Shown: one piece after another, positions 9,702-18,342 of the stretch | How positions within the stretch are numbered: position 1 is the first letter of the stretch | How the letters are laid out: the number at the start of each line of letters is the position of its first letter | NCBI RefSeq assembly: GCF_900107405.1 | Contig: NZ_FNPV01000003.1 | Coordinates: 351,580-415,579, forward strand | Direction: 5' to 3' | DNA from: Tindallia californiensis | GTDB lineage: Bacteria; Bacillota; Clostridia; Peptostreptococcales; Tindalliaceae | Length of the DNA stretch: 64,000 bases | Translations under genes and position numbers: made by a program | The notes under the pieces: generated by a model | What the model was told of the DNA's origin: nothing | Databases searched by the model: none | What the model saw: only the letters and a program-made list of their open reading frames with translations

Positions 9702-11729
9702 ATGAAGCAGGAAATTGCCATCGGAGCCAAATACGACTATTCTAGATATTTCTACGAACATCTACTAAAAGATATATTAGGTCCAGATTTCAATATTTCT
9801 TCTTACAACTTGTCAGAACCACAAAATCATATTATTCACCCAGATATTTTCCTAATATCCACACCTTTTATCGCTAACGAAATGAAGCCACTTATTCATC
9901 CTAAAACAAAAGTAATCGCTATTAATCGTACTTTTTCTAGAGAGAGCTATCGTTTACTAAAAACAATTCCTTCTGATAAAGACATACTCGTTGTCAACAA
10001 CGGTATCGACGTTACCTTCGAAACTATTTCATTAATCTATGCTTTAGGATTTAATTTCAAGCTATATCCTCATTATCCCGATGCAACTAAGCCCTTAGAC
10101 ATCCAAGTAGCCATTACGACAAATGAAACGCACCTGGTGCCAGATTCCATCTCTCAAAGCTACAATATCGGACATATGGTTTATTCTTTATCAACTATCA
10201 ACGAAGTGCTAGAAAACTTAGACATCGAACAATCAGTAAAAAACAAAATACTTTATCGATATGAAAAGCAAGTCGTTTCAAATGAAACAGGTGTCTATAA
10301 ACTTTTAGGCAAAAATGTCGCTAGTCAATATGAGTTACAGGCCGTTCTAGACTTAATTGAAGAAGGGGTTATTCGCATCAATACCCAAGACAAAATCACA
10401 ATGATTAATAATAAGGCGCAACAAATCCTAAATAGGCCGAAAGAATTTCTATATCAGAAACCTTTAGCGGATATTCTTCCATTGCCTTTCAAAATATCAG
10501 AAGCTCCTATTCATAATTATTTTTTAAGTATTGGTAACGAACAATTGATTGTTTCTTCTCAACCTACTCATATTTTTGACAATCGAGTTGGTAGTATTAT
10601 TACCTTAAAAAAAGTAACTGAATTGCGTAAACTAGAAGAACAAGTCCGTCAAAATAACGCTAGAAGGGGCCATACGGCAAAATATACTTTTGACCATATC
10701 TTAGGATCCAGCCCACCAATTCTTCAGGCCAAAAAACAGGCACAAAAAATGGCCGTTATCAATTCGACCATTGTAATTATAGGTGAAAGCGGAACAGGAA
10801 AAGAGCTTTTCGCCCAGGCTATTCATAAACAAAGCCATCGAAGCAAATTTCCATTTATTGCTATTAACTGTGCCGCTCTGCCAGAAAGTTTAATCGAAAG
10901 TGAGCTATTCGGATATGACAGTGGCGCTTTTACCGGTGCTTCCAAAACAGGCAGGTCCGGCTTATTCGAAGATGCCCATTTAGGCACCTTATTCCTTGAT
11001 GAGATTGGTGACTTAAGCCTTCCCCTCCAATCAAAATTATTAAGAGTATTAGAGTCTCAAGAAGTCATCCGTTTAGGCAGTAATAAAATCAGAAATGTTG
11101 ATGTTCGAATTATCGCCGCCACTAATAAAGATTTACGTCTTTTAGCTGAGCAAGGTGATATGCGATGGGATTTTTACTATCGATTAAACGTGTTTCCGCT
11201 TCGCATCCCACCTTTAAGAGAACGCAAAGAAGATATCAAATTGTTATTTCACCATCTTTTACACAACTTTCATTGTCATAAGTCTATTGCTCCCTCTTTG
11301 TTAAAAGTTTTTTTCGACTATGACTGGCCTGGCAATATCAGAGAACTACGGAACATCACCGAGTACTTATCGCAAATGAGCGAAAATTCCATTCAAGTTG
11401 ACGATTTACCACCAGACTTTGGCGGCTTTATTCTCGAACCAACGAAGCAAAAAGAAAGCCTTAATATTAGTCACTGCATACTAGTACTTCTTCTAAAACG
11501 CGAGGAGCAAGGCCTTCGAACTGGTCGTAAAAAAATCCTTCACACTTTAAACGATTGTGGTTTTTTGATCACAGAAAGAATCATTCGCAACCATTTAAAA
11601 GATCTCGAAAATCAAGGTTTGATACAGTCCGGCAAAGGCAGACAAGGCTCCTTTTTGACAAAAGACGGAAATCAATTAGCCTTCAAATTATCTCAAAATG
11701 AAATTTTTGCAAAAGTTACTCATCCTTAG
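9702..11729 (+). CDS. Sigma-54-dependent activator, winged-helix type
   Basis: A 675-aa bacterial enhancer-binding protein. The N-terminal ~210 residues resemble a PrpR_N-like sensor region, followed by a PAS domain (about 215-320). The AAA+ sigma-54 module (about 345-570) has GESGTGKE Walker A, the GAFTGA sigma-54 contact loop and LFLDEIGD Walker B. The C-terminus (about 590-660) is not the usual Fis-type helix but looks like a winged helix (TERIIRNHLKDLENQGLI). It has a GGAGG site before ATG at 9702. It is divergent from the amidohydrolase-carrier operon and probably activates it in response to a substrate-derived ligand. Confidence 0.9.
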   Translation: MKQEIAIGAKYDYSRYFYEHLLKDILGPDFNISSYNLSEPQNHIIHPDIFLISTPFIANEMKPLIHPKTKVIAINRTFSRESYRLLKTIPSDKDILVVNNGIDVTFETISLIYALGFNFKLYPHYPDATKPLDIQVAITTNETHLVPDSISQSYNIGHMVYSLSTINEVLENLDIEQSVKNKILYRYEKQVVSNETGVYKLLGKNVASQYELQAVLDLIEEGVIRINTQDKITMINNKAQQILNRPKEFLYQKPLADILPLPFKISEAPIHNYFLSIGNEQLIVSSQPTHIFDNRVGSIITLKKVTELRKLEEQVRQNNARRGHTAKYTFDHILGSSPPILQAKKQAQKMAVINSTIVIIGESGTGKELFAQAIHKQSHRSKFPFIAINCAALPESLIESELFGYDSGAFTGASKTGRSGLFEDAHLGTLFLDEIGDLSLPLQSKLLRVLESQEVIRLGSNKIRNVDVRIIAATNKDLRLLAEQGDMRWDFYYRLNVFPLRIPPLRERKEDIKLLFHHLLHNFHCHKSIAPSLLKVFFDYDWPGNIRELRNITEYLSQMSENSIQVDDLPPDFGGFILEPTKQKESLNISHCILVLLLKREEQGLRTGRKKILHTLNDCGFLITERIIRNHLKDLENQGLIQSGKGRQGSFLTKDGNQLAFKLSQNEIFAKVTHP

Positions 11730-12579
11730 CATTCTTTTTGATTGTACTTTTTATTCCTTTGATGGTTCTGGCCATTAGGGGGCTATTTTGTCTGTATTTA
11801 TAATTTCCCCACCGATACACAATGCCCACACCCATTAAGAAGAGCATTGCTGATGAAAGGTTTATTGTTTCCGGAAAAATCATTGTAGAAGATCCAATAA
11901 TAAGGCCAGAGAAAAAGAACAATACTTCTGACTGATGCTTTTCAAATACGGTTTTCAAGAGTTTAGCCAGTAGAACAGCACCAATCAACGCTCCCAAAAG
12001 AAAGATCATTAAATAAGGAACATTCATTTCATTCACTATTTTCAACATGGATTCGTACATTCCTAAAACAATAAGAACCGAACTGCCGGAGATTCCTGGG
12101 ATCATCATCGTTCCACTAGCAATCACACCACCAAAAAATGTTTCGCCCAGCGACAAATTCTCGCCATCCACCAGTGTAGGCATTTTAGTCAGTCCATAGG
12201 CCAGCAGCATTCCCATACCTAATAAAAGCATGTTTTTTTTGGTGCAACCACTACTTCTTTTTAAGATAAAAGGAATCGACATCCATAAACATCCTAGCAC
12301 AAACGCCTTGGTAGGATTTGCATAAAAAGCAAAAAGATAGGTAAACAAAAAACTGCCAAGAAACACTCCTACCGTCGTGCCTGCAAACATCACAAAATAC
12401 GGCTTAAAATGCCGTTTCCATATATCTTCTAATATTTTCTCGTAAATTCCAAAAGCAATTAAAATAGTGCCTCCGCTAATTCCCGGCACAATAATACCCA
12501 TACCTAAAATAAGCCCTTTAATAAATAAAAGGCTTTGATTTCTGCTAAAGGCTATCCCTTGTTCCATCATGCTTTTCAT
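11716..12579 (-). CDS. DUF368 family membrane protein (PopT-like)
   Basis: A 287-aa membrane protein with about eight hydrophobic segments and two copies of the family signature (VPGISGGT near residue 32 and IPGISGSS near residue 163). DUF368 proteins have been implicated in recycling undecaprenyl phosphate across the membrane for cell-wall synthesis. The 3' end overlaps the convergent sigma-54 activator by 14 bases, so transcripts from the two would be antisense there. The start ATG at 12579 follows an AGGAG site. Confidence 0.88.
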   Translation of the reverse strand: MKSMMEQGIAFSRNQSLLFIKGLILGMGIIVPGISGGTILIAFGIYEKILEDIWKRHFKPYFVMFAGTTVGVFLGSFLFTYLFAFYANPTKAFVLGCLWMSIPFILKRSSGCTKKNMLLLGMGMLLAYGLTKMPTLVDGENLSLGETFFGGVIASGTMMIPGISGSSVLIVLGMYESMLKIVNEMNVPYLMIFLLGALIGAVLLAKLLKTVFEKHQSEVLFFFSGLIIGSSTMIFPETINLSSAMLFLMGVGIVYRWGNYKYRQNSPLMARTIKGIKSTIKKNAKDE

Positions 12580-12684
12580 GGTAATAATCTCCTAAACCCA
12601 TATTTCCTTTTCTCTTTCCAGAGTTAAGTATTCTTTATTATAACAGTTCGCTTTAATGCATCGCAACATTAGAAGCAAAAGGCC

Positions 12685-12725
12685 ATAAAAAAGCCCGAAA
12701 AAGATTGCTGACTTCTTCGGGTTTC
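12685..12725 (-). terminator. Rho-independent terminator
   Basis: On the minus strand CCCGAA pairs with TTCGGG across a 16-base loop with extra pairing, followed by CTTTTTT. It lies just past the stop of the H-NOX receptor gene. Confidence 0.75.
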
Positions 12726-12757
12726 TCTAATGCTTAGCCTTTATTTATGGCTCCGTA

Positions 12758-14572
12758 TTATATTTGATATCGCTCCAACTCTTTTTTCAGAAACAGTACT
12801 ACTTTTTCCAAGTCTTCTATGTTATCAGTCAGCACCCTTATTTCCGAAGAAAAACTGGTAACATTAGCACTCATTTCCTCAGAGGTAGCCGAATTTTCTT
12901 CGGCAATAGCTGCTAAGGTGTTCATATTATCAAATACTTTATTGATTCGGTTTGTCTCATTAGAAAGACGATTAGAAATATCCACGATAATATCGGATAC
13001 TTCTTCGATACGGGTAGAGGCTTTACGACTTTCATCCGTGACATGAATCATGGTTTTCGTACCTTCATCTAATTGAATAAACTGTTGGTTTACCTGATTC
13101 ACCATCTGATTCACTTCTTCAATAAACTGATTCAGACTATGATTAATTGTGCTAACCGCTCCCTTGGAATCTTCTGCCAGTTTGCGGATCTCTTCAGCAA
13201 CCACGCTGAATCCTCTCCCCATTTCACCAGCCCTAGCCGCTTCGATAGAAGCATTTAATGCCAGTAAATTGGTTTGTTCAGCAATGCTTTCCACGGTACT
13301 AACAATCGTGATAATATCTTTTACTTTATGCCCTAAAGCGGTTCCCTGCTCATTAACATGGGCAAACTGGTCTTTCACCTGGTTCAGGTTTTCTGAGACA
13401 GCTTCCAGATCTGTAAAGGATACTTCTATTTGATTCACAGCAGCTTCTAAGCTGTCTTTCCCCTCTAGCTCCTGTTGGCTAATTTCGTTAAGAGTTTGAA
13501 TGTTCTCGGATAAAAGAGCAACGGAACTTTCGGTTTCCGTAGCCTGATGCACAGCACCTTCTGCTACTTCCTGAACCGCATCGGCAATGGTATTGGCCAT
13601 ATCGCCCATATTATTAGCCACGCCGCTAAATTTGTCAATAAACGAATATAAGTCATCCATTCCACCTTTATAGTAGGTGAACTCTTCTCTTAAAGCTTCT
13701 TTCACATCTGTTGTTTTCTGATAAAGGGTTTCAATTTCATCACCAGTCTTTACTTTAAGGCTGTTAGAAAAATTCATGGCTTTCATCGATTCTAATTCTT
13801 GCTGCATTTCCAGCATTGGTTTTGTTACCACTGTGCCGGTCCACAAGCCGGATAATAAGATAATTCCAGGCACTCCTACCAGTAAGGGAATGCTTTGCAT
13901 CCCATTAAACAGAAGCACAAAAAGCACTGATACTACTGTTGGAATTAAAACAATCTTAAAGGAAAGATTCTTGAAAATCCCAAAGGACAATAACTGAGAA
14001 AAAGGATAGTTTTTGCGCTGTATCGATGATTTTTCGAATTCAATATGAAGTTTTGCTTCATAGGTTCCGTCCTGTGCCCGGTCTTCGCTGACTACTTCTG
14101 CAGACAGCCTTTCACCAAAATGCTCAGCTACTCCTTCTAAAAGTCCCAACAAGTAATGATGCAATCCCCTTTTTGACCGATAAGTCATCTCCATCGTATG
14201 GTCATCAATCATTTCTGGAATCAGTCGGGGCGGATTTGCCCCAGGAATCATTTTTGTCAGTTGAATATGTACTTTATCCATTAAAAGTAGGAAATTCATT
14301 GCGCTACTGGTGCCAAAGTAGGAAGGAAACCAGTCATAAAAAGCCGGGATATTATTTTGCCCTAACTTCCGCCACTGTTCTTCCGGGGATATCCCTTCAT
14401 TTTTTGCAAAGGCCGCAATCAAATCAAATATTTCCCGATCTTCTATTTCTTCCATCGGGGTAATCACCTTTTGCGGATTCCACCCTTGTTCTGTTAGTAT
14501 TCTATCTTTTGTATCTTCACCATAAAGCTTCTTCATTGTATTGATCCAAACATTAACAACCGTACCTTTCAC
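12758..14572 (-). CDS. H-NOX (heme gas sensor) chemoreceptor
   Basis: A 604-aa receptor. Residues 1-182 form a heme-nitric oxide/oxygen binding domain, two adjacent membrane segments follow (about 205-250), then the MCP signalling helices with the [20 protein letters not shown] tip. With the start at GTG 14572 the numbering matches the Caldanaerobacter H-NOX: proximal His102, Pro115, Tyr131-Ser133-Arg135, and distal Trp9, Asn74 and Tyr140. The distal triad is the one that stabilises bound O2, so O2 and/or NO sensing is predicted. The GTG at 14581 is an alternative start. The receptor should steer motility away from or toward oxygen or NO. Confidence 0.95.
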   Translation of the reverse strand: MKGTVVNVWINTMKKLYGEDTKDRILTEQGWNPQKVITPMEEIEDREIFDLIAAFAKNEGISPEEQWRKLGQNNIPAFYDWFPSYFGTSSAMNFLLLMDKVHIQLTKMIPGANPPRLIPEMIDDHTMEMTYRSKRGLHHYLLGLLEGVAEHFGERLSAEVVSEDRAQDGTYEAKLHIEFEKSSIQRKNYPFSQLLSFGIFKNLSFKIVLIPTVVSVLFVLLFNGMQSIPLLVGVPGIILLSGLWTGTVVTKPMLEMQQELESMKAMNFSNSLKVKTGDEIETLYQKTTDVKEALREEFTYYKGGMDDLYSFIDKFSGVANNMGDMANTIADAVQEVAEGAVHQATETESSVALLSENIQTLNEISQQELEGKDSLEAAVNQIEVSFTDLEAVSENLNQVKDQFAHVNEQGTALGHKVKDIITIVSTVESIAEQTNLLALNASIEAARAGEMGRGFSVVAEEIRKLAEDSKGAVSTINHSLNQFIEEVNQMVNQVNQQFIQLDEGTKTMIHVTDESRKASTRIEEVSDIIVDISNRLSNETNRINKVFDNMNTLAAIAEENSATSEEMSANVTSFSSEIRVLTDNIEDLEKVVLFLKKELERYQI

Positions 14573-14705
14573 TGTCCTCACCCTTTCTTATCAATATAGC
14601 TTCTTTCCGGTAATGCTTCACTAGCCTATCCTTTGATTATACTTCATCTAAGAGTAGTAATCAATGAAAGCTATCTCCAAATGCAACAGCAGTTATTACC
14701 AGAAG

Positions 14706-16814
14706 TTAAACATCCCTTTTGTCATTGCCTTCTAACGGCTTTGACAGGTCTATTGCAAAGGAAACACGGGTGCCTTCTCCTTCCTTACTACTAATTTCCA
14801 TTTTTCCACCCATCATTTCTACAAAATTTTTGGATATTGGCAGCCCCAGACCTGTACCTCCATATTTTTTTTCAATTCTCGAACTGCTTTGAACAAACGG
14901 TTCCATAATAGCTTGCAGATGCTCTGGAGGCATTCCAATGCCTGTGTCTAAAACGTCAATGTTCAGCCTTAACATATTCCTGCTAACCTCTCTGCAACTG
15001 ATGAAAACCTCTACTTTTCCCGTTTCTGTAAACTTTATAGCATTGCTGATTAAATTGCTGATTATCTGTCGGATTTTAATCGCATCTCCCACCACTTCCC
15101 GATGACACAGACCGGTTTTATAGGATTGCTCCAGCTTAATCCCTTTCAACTTTGCCTGAGCGCTATAGGATTTAACCGCCGTATCAATACACTGATGCAA
15201 GTTAAAAACCGTTTCATTCAGTTCCATTTTTCCGGATTCAGCTTTGGAAATCGTCAATACATCATTAATAACACTGGTCAGAACTTCTGATGCTGAACGC
15301 ATATGCTCCAAGTATTCTCCTTGTTCCTGATCCAGTTCTGTCATTTCTAAAAGCTGAATAAATCCAAAAAGACCATTTAATGGCGTCCTGATCTCATGAC
15401 TCATGTTTGCAACAAATTGACTTTTCGCACGATTCGCTTCTTCTGCTTTTATTTTTGCTTCCACCAGCTCTTGCTCTGCTTTCTTCAAGTCGGTAATATC
15501 CCTCATTTGTGCAAAGACTCCGATTGGTTTGTCATCCGAGTTGGTGATCTGAGTCATTATCATCCAAGTCGGAAATTCATAACCTTCTTTGGTAACATGC
15601 CACACTTCATCACTATAAAAACCTTCTTTTTTTACTTTTTTAACAGAAGGCATTACCTGTTTTTCCAGTTGGGCTCGAGTATGAAATAAAGAAACATGGC
15701 GCCCTGTCAGCTCTTCCGAATCATATCCATGCATTTTCTGCCAGGAAGGATTAATAAAAACGACATGCCCATCCATATCAGCAAAGCAAAGACCATCTAC
15801 CGATTGTTGCAAAGCCGTCATATAAAGCCTAAGTTCTTCTTCCATTTTTTTCCGTTCTGAAATATCCACACAGCTACCTCGGCAAGCAACCATTTCTCCC
15901 TCTGTATCAAAGACAGGAACACCACTCGCCATTACCCATAACGTTTTTCCTTCCTTTGTTTGCAATGGTATTTCCAGAGAACGGAAACTTTTCTGTTGAA
16001 GAAAAAATTGGTTTATCTGTTGTTCTTCCATACCATTTTCTTTTTCCATCAATTCCAAAAGACTTTTCTGTCCAACAACTTCTTTTTCTGAGTATCCTAA
16101 AACCTGTTCAAATATTTCATTAACATACCGAATGACACCATTTTGATCTGTTTCCCAAGTTATGGTTCTGCTTTGTTGGTTGGCCTGACGATACCGTTCT
16201 TCGCTTTCACGTAACTTTATTTCGGATTCTTTCAATCTTCTTCTGCTTTTTTCCAGCTTCATAAGTAAAAGCGACAAGATAACAGCAAAAATAACAGCTC
16301 CTATTAACATTCCTCTTGTCCGCCATTGTAGTAATGCAGCCGCTCGCTTGCTTGCTGTAATATCCTGAACCGTAAAAATAACCCCTTGTGACAAATCTTC
16401 CTGATTAAGAGGAGTGGAGGAAAGAATGATATCTAGTTTTCTTCCATCTTTCGTCAGCCATTGGGTTTCCACACTACCCGTTCCTTTAATACCTATCTGA
16501 CGATATTTTTCTTCACCAACAAACATATGAGTTTCGTCGTCAGGATAAAGAATGCGAGCATCTTTTCCTAATAACTCGGCTTCCTCATATTCCATTAGTT
16601 CAATAATATAATCATTTACCATCACCATCACCCGATCCTCCACCATCCCTATGCCTGTTGGTGCTGTCTGAAGAATGGTTTCAATCATTCTCTCCTGATC
16701 AGATGTGTCGGCGTCATTCGTCTTTATATTTTCAGCATAAACAGGCATACTCATTAGTAAAACAAGTACACCCACCATCCATATTGACAACCTTCTCCCA
16801 GGTTCATTTTTCAT
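14706..16814 (-). CDS. Multi-PAS sensor histidine kinase under c-di-GMP leader
   Basis: A 702-aa sensor kinase. It has an N-terminal signal/anchor (about residues 8-27), a PAS domain (about 40-155), a membrane segment (about 168-188), two further PAS domains (about 210-330 and 335-450), a HisKA domain with SHEIRTPLNG, and an HATPase domain with N, G1 (DTGIGMP) and G2 (GGTGLGL) boxes. The first PAS lies between two hydrophobic segments and may be extracytoplasmic. There is no receiver domain and no response regulator nearby. The start at 16814 has AGGAAG eight bases upstream; the in-frame ATG at 16844 is less likely. The leader of about 500 bases contains tandem c-di-GMP riboswitch cores. Confidence 0.92.
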   Translation of the reverse strand: MKNEPGRRLSIWMVGVLVLLMSMPVYAENIKTNDADTSDQERMIETILQTAPTGIGMVEDRVMVMVNDYIIELMEYEEAELLGKDARILYPDDETHMFVGEEKYRQIGIKGTGSVETQWLTKDGRKLDIILSSTPLNQEDLSQGVIFTVQDITASKRAAALLQWRTRGMLIGAVIFAVILSLLLMKLEKSRRRLKESEIKLRESEERYRQANQQSRTITWETDQNGVIRYVNEIFEQVLGYSEKEVVGQKSLLELMEKENGMEEQQINQFFLQQKSFRSLEIPLQTKEGKTLWVMASGVPVFDTEGEMVACRGSCVDISERKKMEEELRLYMTALQQSVDGLCFADMDGHVVFINPSWQKMHGYDSEELTGRHVSLFHTRAQLEKQVMPSVKKVKKEGFYSDEVWHVTKEGYEFPTWMIMTQITNSDDKPIGVFAQMRDITDLKKAEQELVEAKIKAEEANRAKSQFVANMSHEIRTPLNGLFGFIQLLEMTELDQEQGEYLEHMRSASEVLTSVINDVLTISKAESGKMELNETVFNLHQCIDTAVKSYSAQAKLKGIKLEQSYKTGLCHREVVGDAIKIRQIISNLISNAIKFTETGKVEVFISCREVSRNMLRLNIDVLDTGIGMPPEHLQAIMEPFVQSSSRIEKKYGGTGLGLPISKNFVEMMGGKMEISSKEGEGTRVSFAIDLSKPLEGNDKRDV

Positions 16815-17160
16815 GACTTCACTTCCTTTTAGATGCATCCCCACCCAGCAAACAGGATCTTTATTTACCTCTTGCAGAAGAGAAAGTCTTAGCGGTACTC
16901 ATCAACGGATAAACAACGTTTTTTCTTAAAGTTTCCTTAATCCTTTACCCATTCTTCCCTATTCTAACCATTGCTTTTCTTTAAGCTTCCTTTATTTTTG
17001 AGCAAACAAAAAACCCTTCTCGGTTGCTGGCTATCCTATACAGATCCATCTTTTCTCGAGAAATACTTTTCTTTCTCTTTTGAGAAATACTTTTTCTTTC
17101 TCTTTTGAGAAATACTTTTTCTTTCTCTTTTGAGAAATACTTTTCTTTCTTTTTTGAGAT
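16815..17160. other. Kinase leader between riboswitch and start codon
   Basis: A non-coding leader on the minus strand. It holds four 24-25-bp repeats (listed separately), a weak terminator-like hairpin near 17006-17032 (AACC/GGTT stem followed by six T on the minus strand) and, at 16889-16912, a sequence related to the XRE-cupin leader at 22019-22042. No reading frame is convincing. Confidence 0.5.
17058..17155. repeat. Four tandem 24-25-bp repeats
   Basis: Units start at 17058, 17082, 17107 and 17132 and read GAGAAATACTTTT(T)C followed by TTTCTCTTTT. Each unit contains GAGAAA and TTTCTC and could fold into a small hairpin. They sit between the second c-di-GMP riboswitch core and the kinase gene and appear to replace the 3' part of that core. 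Confidence 0.85.
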
Positions 17161-17219
17161 GTTTCTGTACTTAGACCCTTTAGTTTTGCGTCCTATTCTT
17201 TCGAATAGTTTGCTATTGT
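17161..17219 (-). ncRNA. Second c-di-GMP-I riboswitch core, possibly truncated
   Basis: The minus strand carries GCAAACTATTCGAAAGAATA directly followed by GGACGCAAAA and GGGTCTAAG, the conserved P2 hairpin with GAAA tetraloop and junction of a GEMM/c-di-GMP-I aptamer. The 3' strands of P3 and P1 are not recognisable because the 25-bp repeats begin there. It may be a degenerate or non-binding copy. Confidence 0.65.
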
Positions 17220-17223
17220 ACCG

Positions 17224-17318
17224 AAAGGTTTTCAGGTAGTCCGTCCACCTTACAACTATTACTTTCCGTTGCTTAGGCCGTAACTTTGCGTCCTATCTTT
17301 TCAAATAGTTTGCCTTTG
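17224..17318 (-). ncRNA. c-di-GMP-I (GEMM) riboswitch aptamer
   Basis: The minus strand begins CAAAGGCAAACTATTTGAAA, then GATAGGACGCAAAG and CGGCCTAAG, matching the conserved c-di-GMP-I core, and closes with CCTTT pairing to AAAGG as P1. A TATATTATAAT box abuts the 5' end. It leads toward the PAS histidine kinase gene. c-di-GMP binding is inferred from family conservation; ON or OFF behaviour is not determinable by eye. Confidence 0.82.
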
Positions 17319-17390
17319 ATTATAATATACCCGGCGTTGAAAGTTCTAAACATAAATGTTGGAAAATATTTAATATTTCGATAAATACCA

Positions 17391-17437
17391 AAGCACCACT
17401 AATCCTCTTCTTTTACAAAAGAGAGTTTCGCAGTGCT
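17391..17437 (-). terminator. Possible terminator of proC operon
   Basis: AAAGCAC and GTGCTTT form an inverted repeat around an inner CTCT-rich hairpin just past the proC stop. The T tract on the minus strand is poor, so this is only a tentative call. Confidence 0.4.
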
Positions 17438-17457
17438 TTATCTCGAGATAAGCGATC

Positions 17458-18261
17458 CTAATCTTTTTCCATGTTCTGAGATTTTTCAGCGCATGCTGCC
17501 ATTGCTTCTATAATGCCACTTCGAAAACCTTCAGCTTCCAGTTTTCTAACCGCTTCTATCGTTGTTCCACCTGGCGAGCAAACCATATCTTTTAATTCCG
17601 CCGGATGAAGTCCTGTTTCAAGGACCATTTTCCCGCTGCCCATCACGGTTTGTGCGGCAAAGATCCGTGCTTCTCTGCGGCCCATTCCTTTTAGGACAGC
17701 TCCATCTGCCAGTGCATCTATTAACATAAATACATAGGCTGGCGCACTACCACTTACGGCCACTACAGCATCCATCATATATTCAGATACCATTTCCACA
17801 CGTCCAAATCCTTCTAAGGTTTCTTTGACTTTATGAATCTCTTTCTCGGACACCTGATCGTTGGCACACATCGCTGTCATTCCTGCACCTACCATTGCCG
17901 GAGTGTTTGGCATTGTTCGTATGATTTTCACTTTTTTTCCAAATGCCCGCTCTACCTCTTCCAGCGTTTTTCCAGGAGCAATTGTAACAACAACGGTTTC
18001 TTCCCCAATAACCGAAGTGATCTCTTGAATAACTTCATCATAAAAAACTGGTTTTACGGATAATATGAGTATTTTACTGCTTGATGCAATCTCTTTATTA
18101 TCGTCGGTAATCTTTATCCCTAACTGCTCACCTGCTTTTTCCAGGTTCGGACGATGCTTATCAGAAGCGATGATCTCTTTTTCCGACACAATCTTAGCTT
18201 TGATCACTCCAGCAATCATCGCCTGTGCCATATTTCCACAACCAATAAATCCTAATTTCAT
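17458..18261 (-). CDS. proC: Pyrroline-5-carboxylate reductase
   Basis: A 267-aa enzyme of usual length that reduces 1-pyrroline-5-carboxylate to L-proline with NAD(P)H. It has the N-terminal dinucleotide-binding motif GFIGCGNMAQAM and the family signature near the C-terminus (MVCSPGGTTIEAVRKLE). It lies 81 bases downstream of the glycyl radical dehydratase gene on the same strand. In hydroxyproline metabolism this enzyme converts the dehydratase product P5C to proline, which can then be used as a Stickland electron acceptor, so the position is functionally coherent. Confidence 0.97.
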   Translation of the reverse strand: MKLGFIGCGNMAQAMIAGVIKAKIVSEKEIIASDKHRPNLEKAGEQLGIKITDDNKEIASSSKILILSVKPVFYDEVIQEITSVIGEETVVVTIAPGKTLEEVERAFGKKVKIIRTMPNTPAMVGAGMTAMCANDQVSEKEIHKVKETLEGFGRVEMVSEYMMDAVVAVSGSAPAYVFMLIDALADGAVLKGMGRREARIFAAQTVMGSGKMVLETGLHPAELKDMVCSPGGTTIEAVRKLEAEGFRSGIIEAMAACAEKSQNMEKD

Positions 18262-18342
18262 TCTAAAAACCCTTCTTTCCTTATCCTATTCTTTTCTTAA
18301 TGATATCCTTTTATATCACTCATTTTATCAATGACTAGCCTT

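Noticed and set aside
16860-16915. Hammerhead-ribozyme-like TGATGAG on the minus strand
   Set aside because: The matching GAAAC core and three-stem arrangement are missing.
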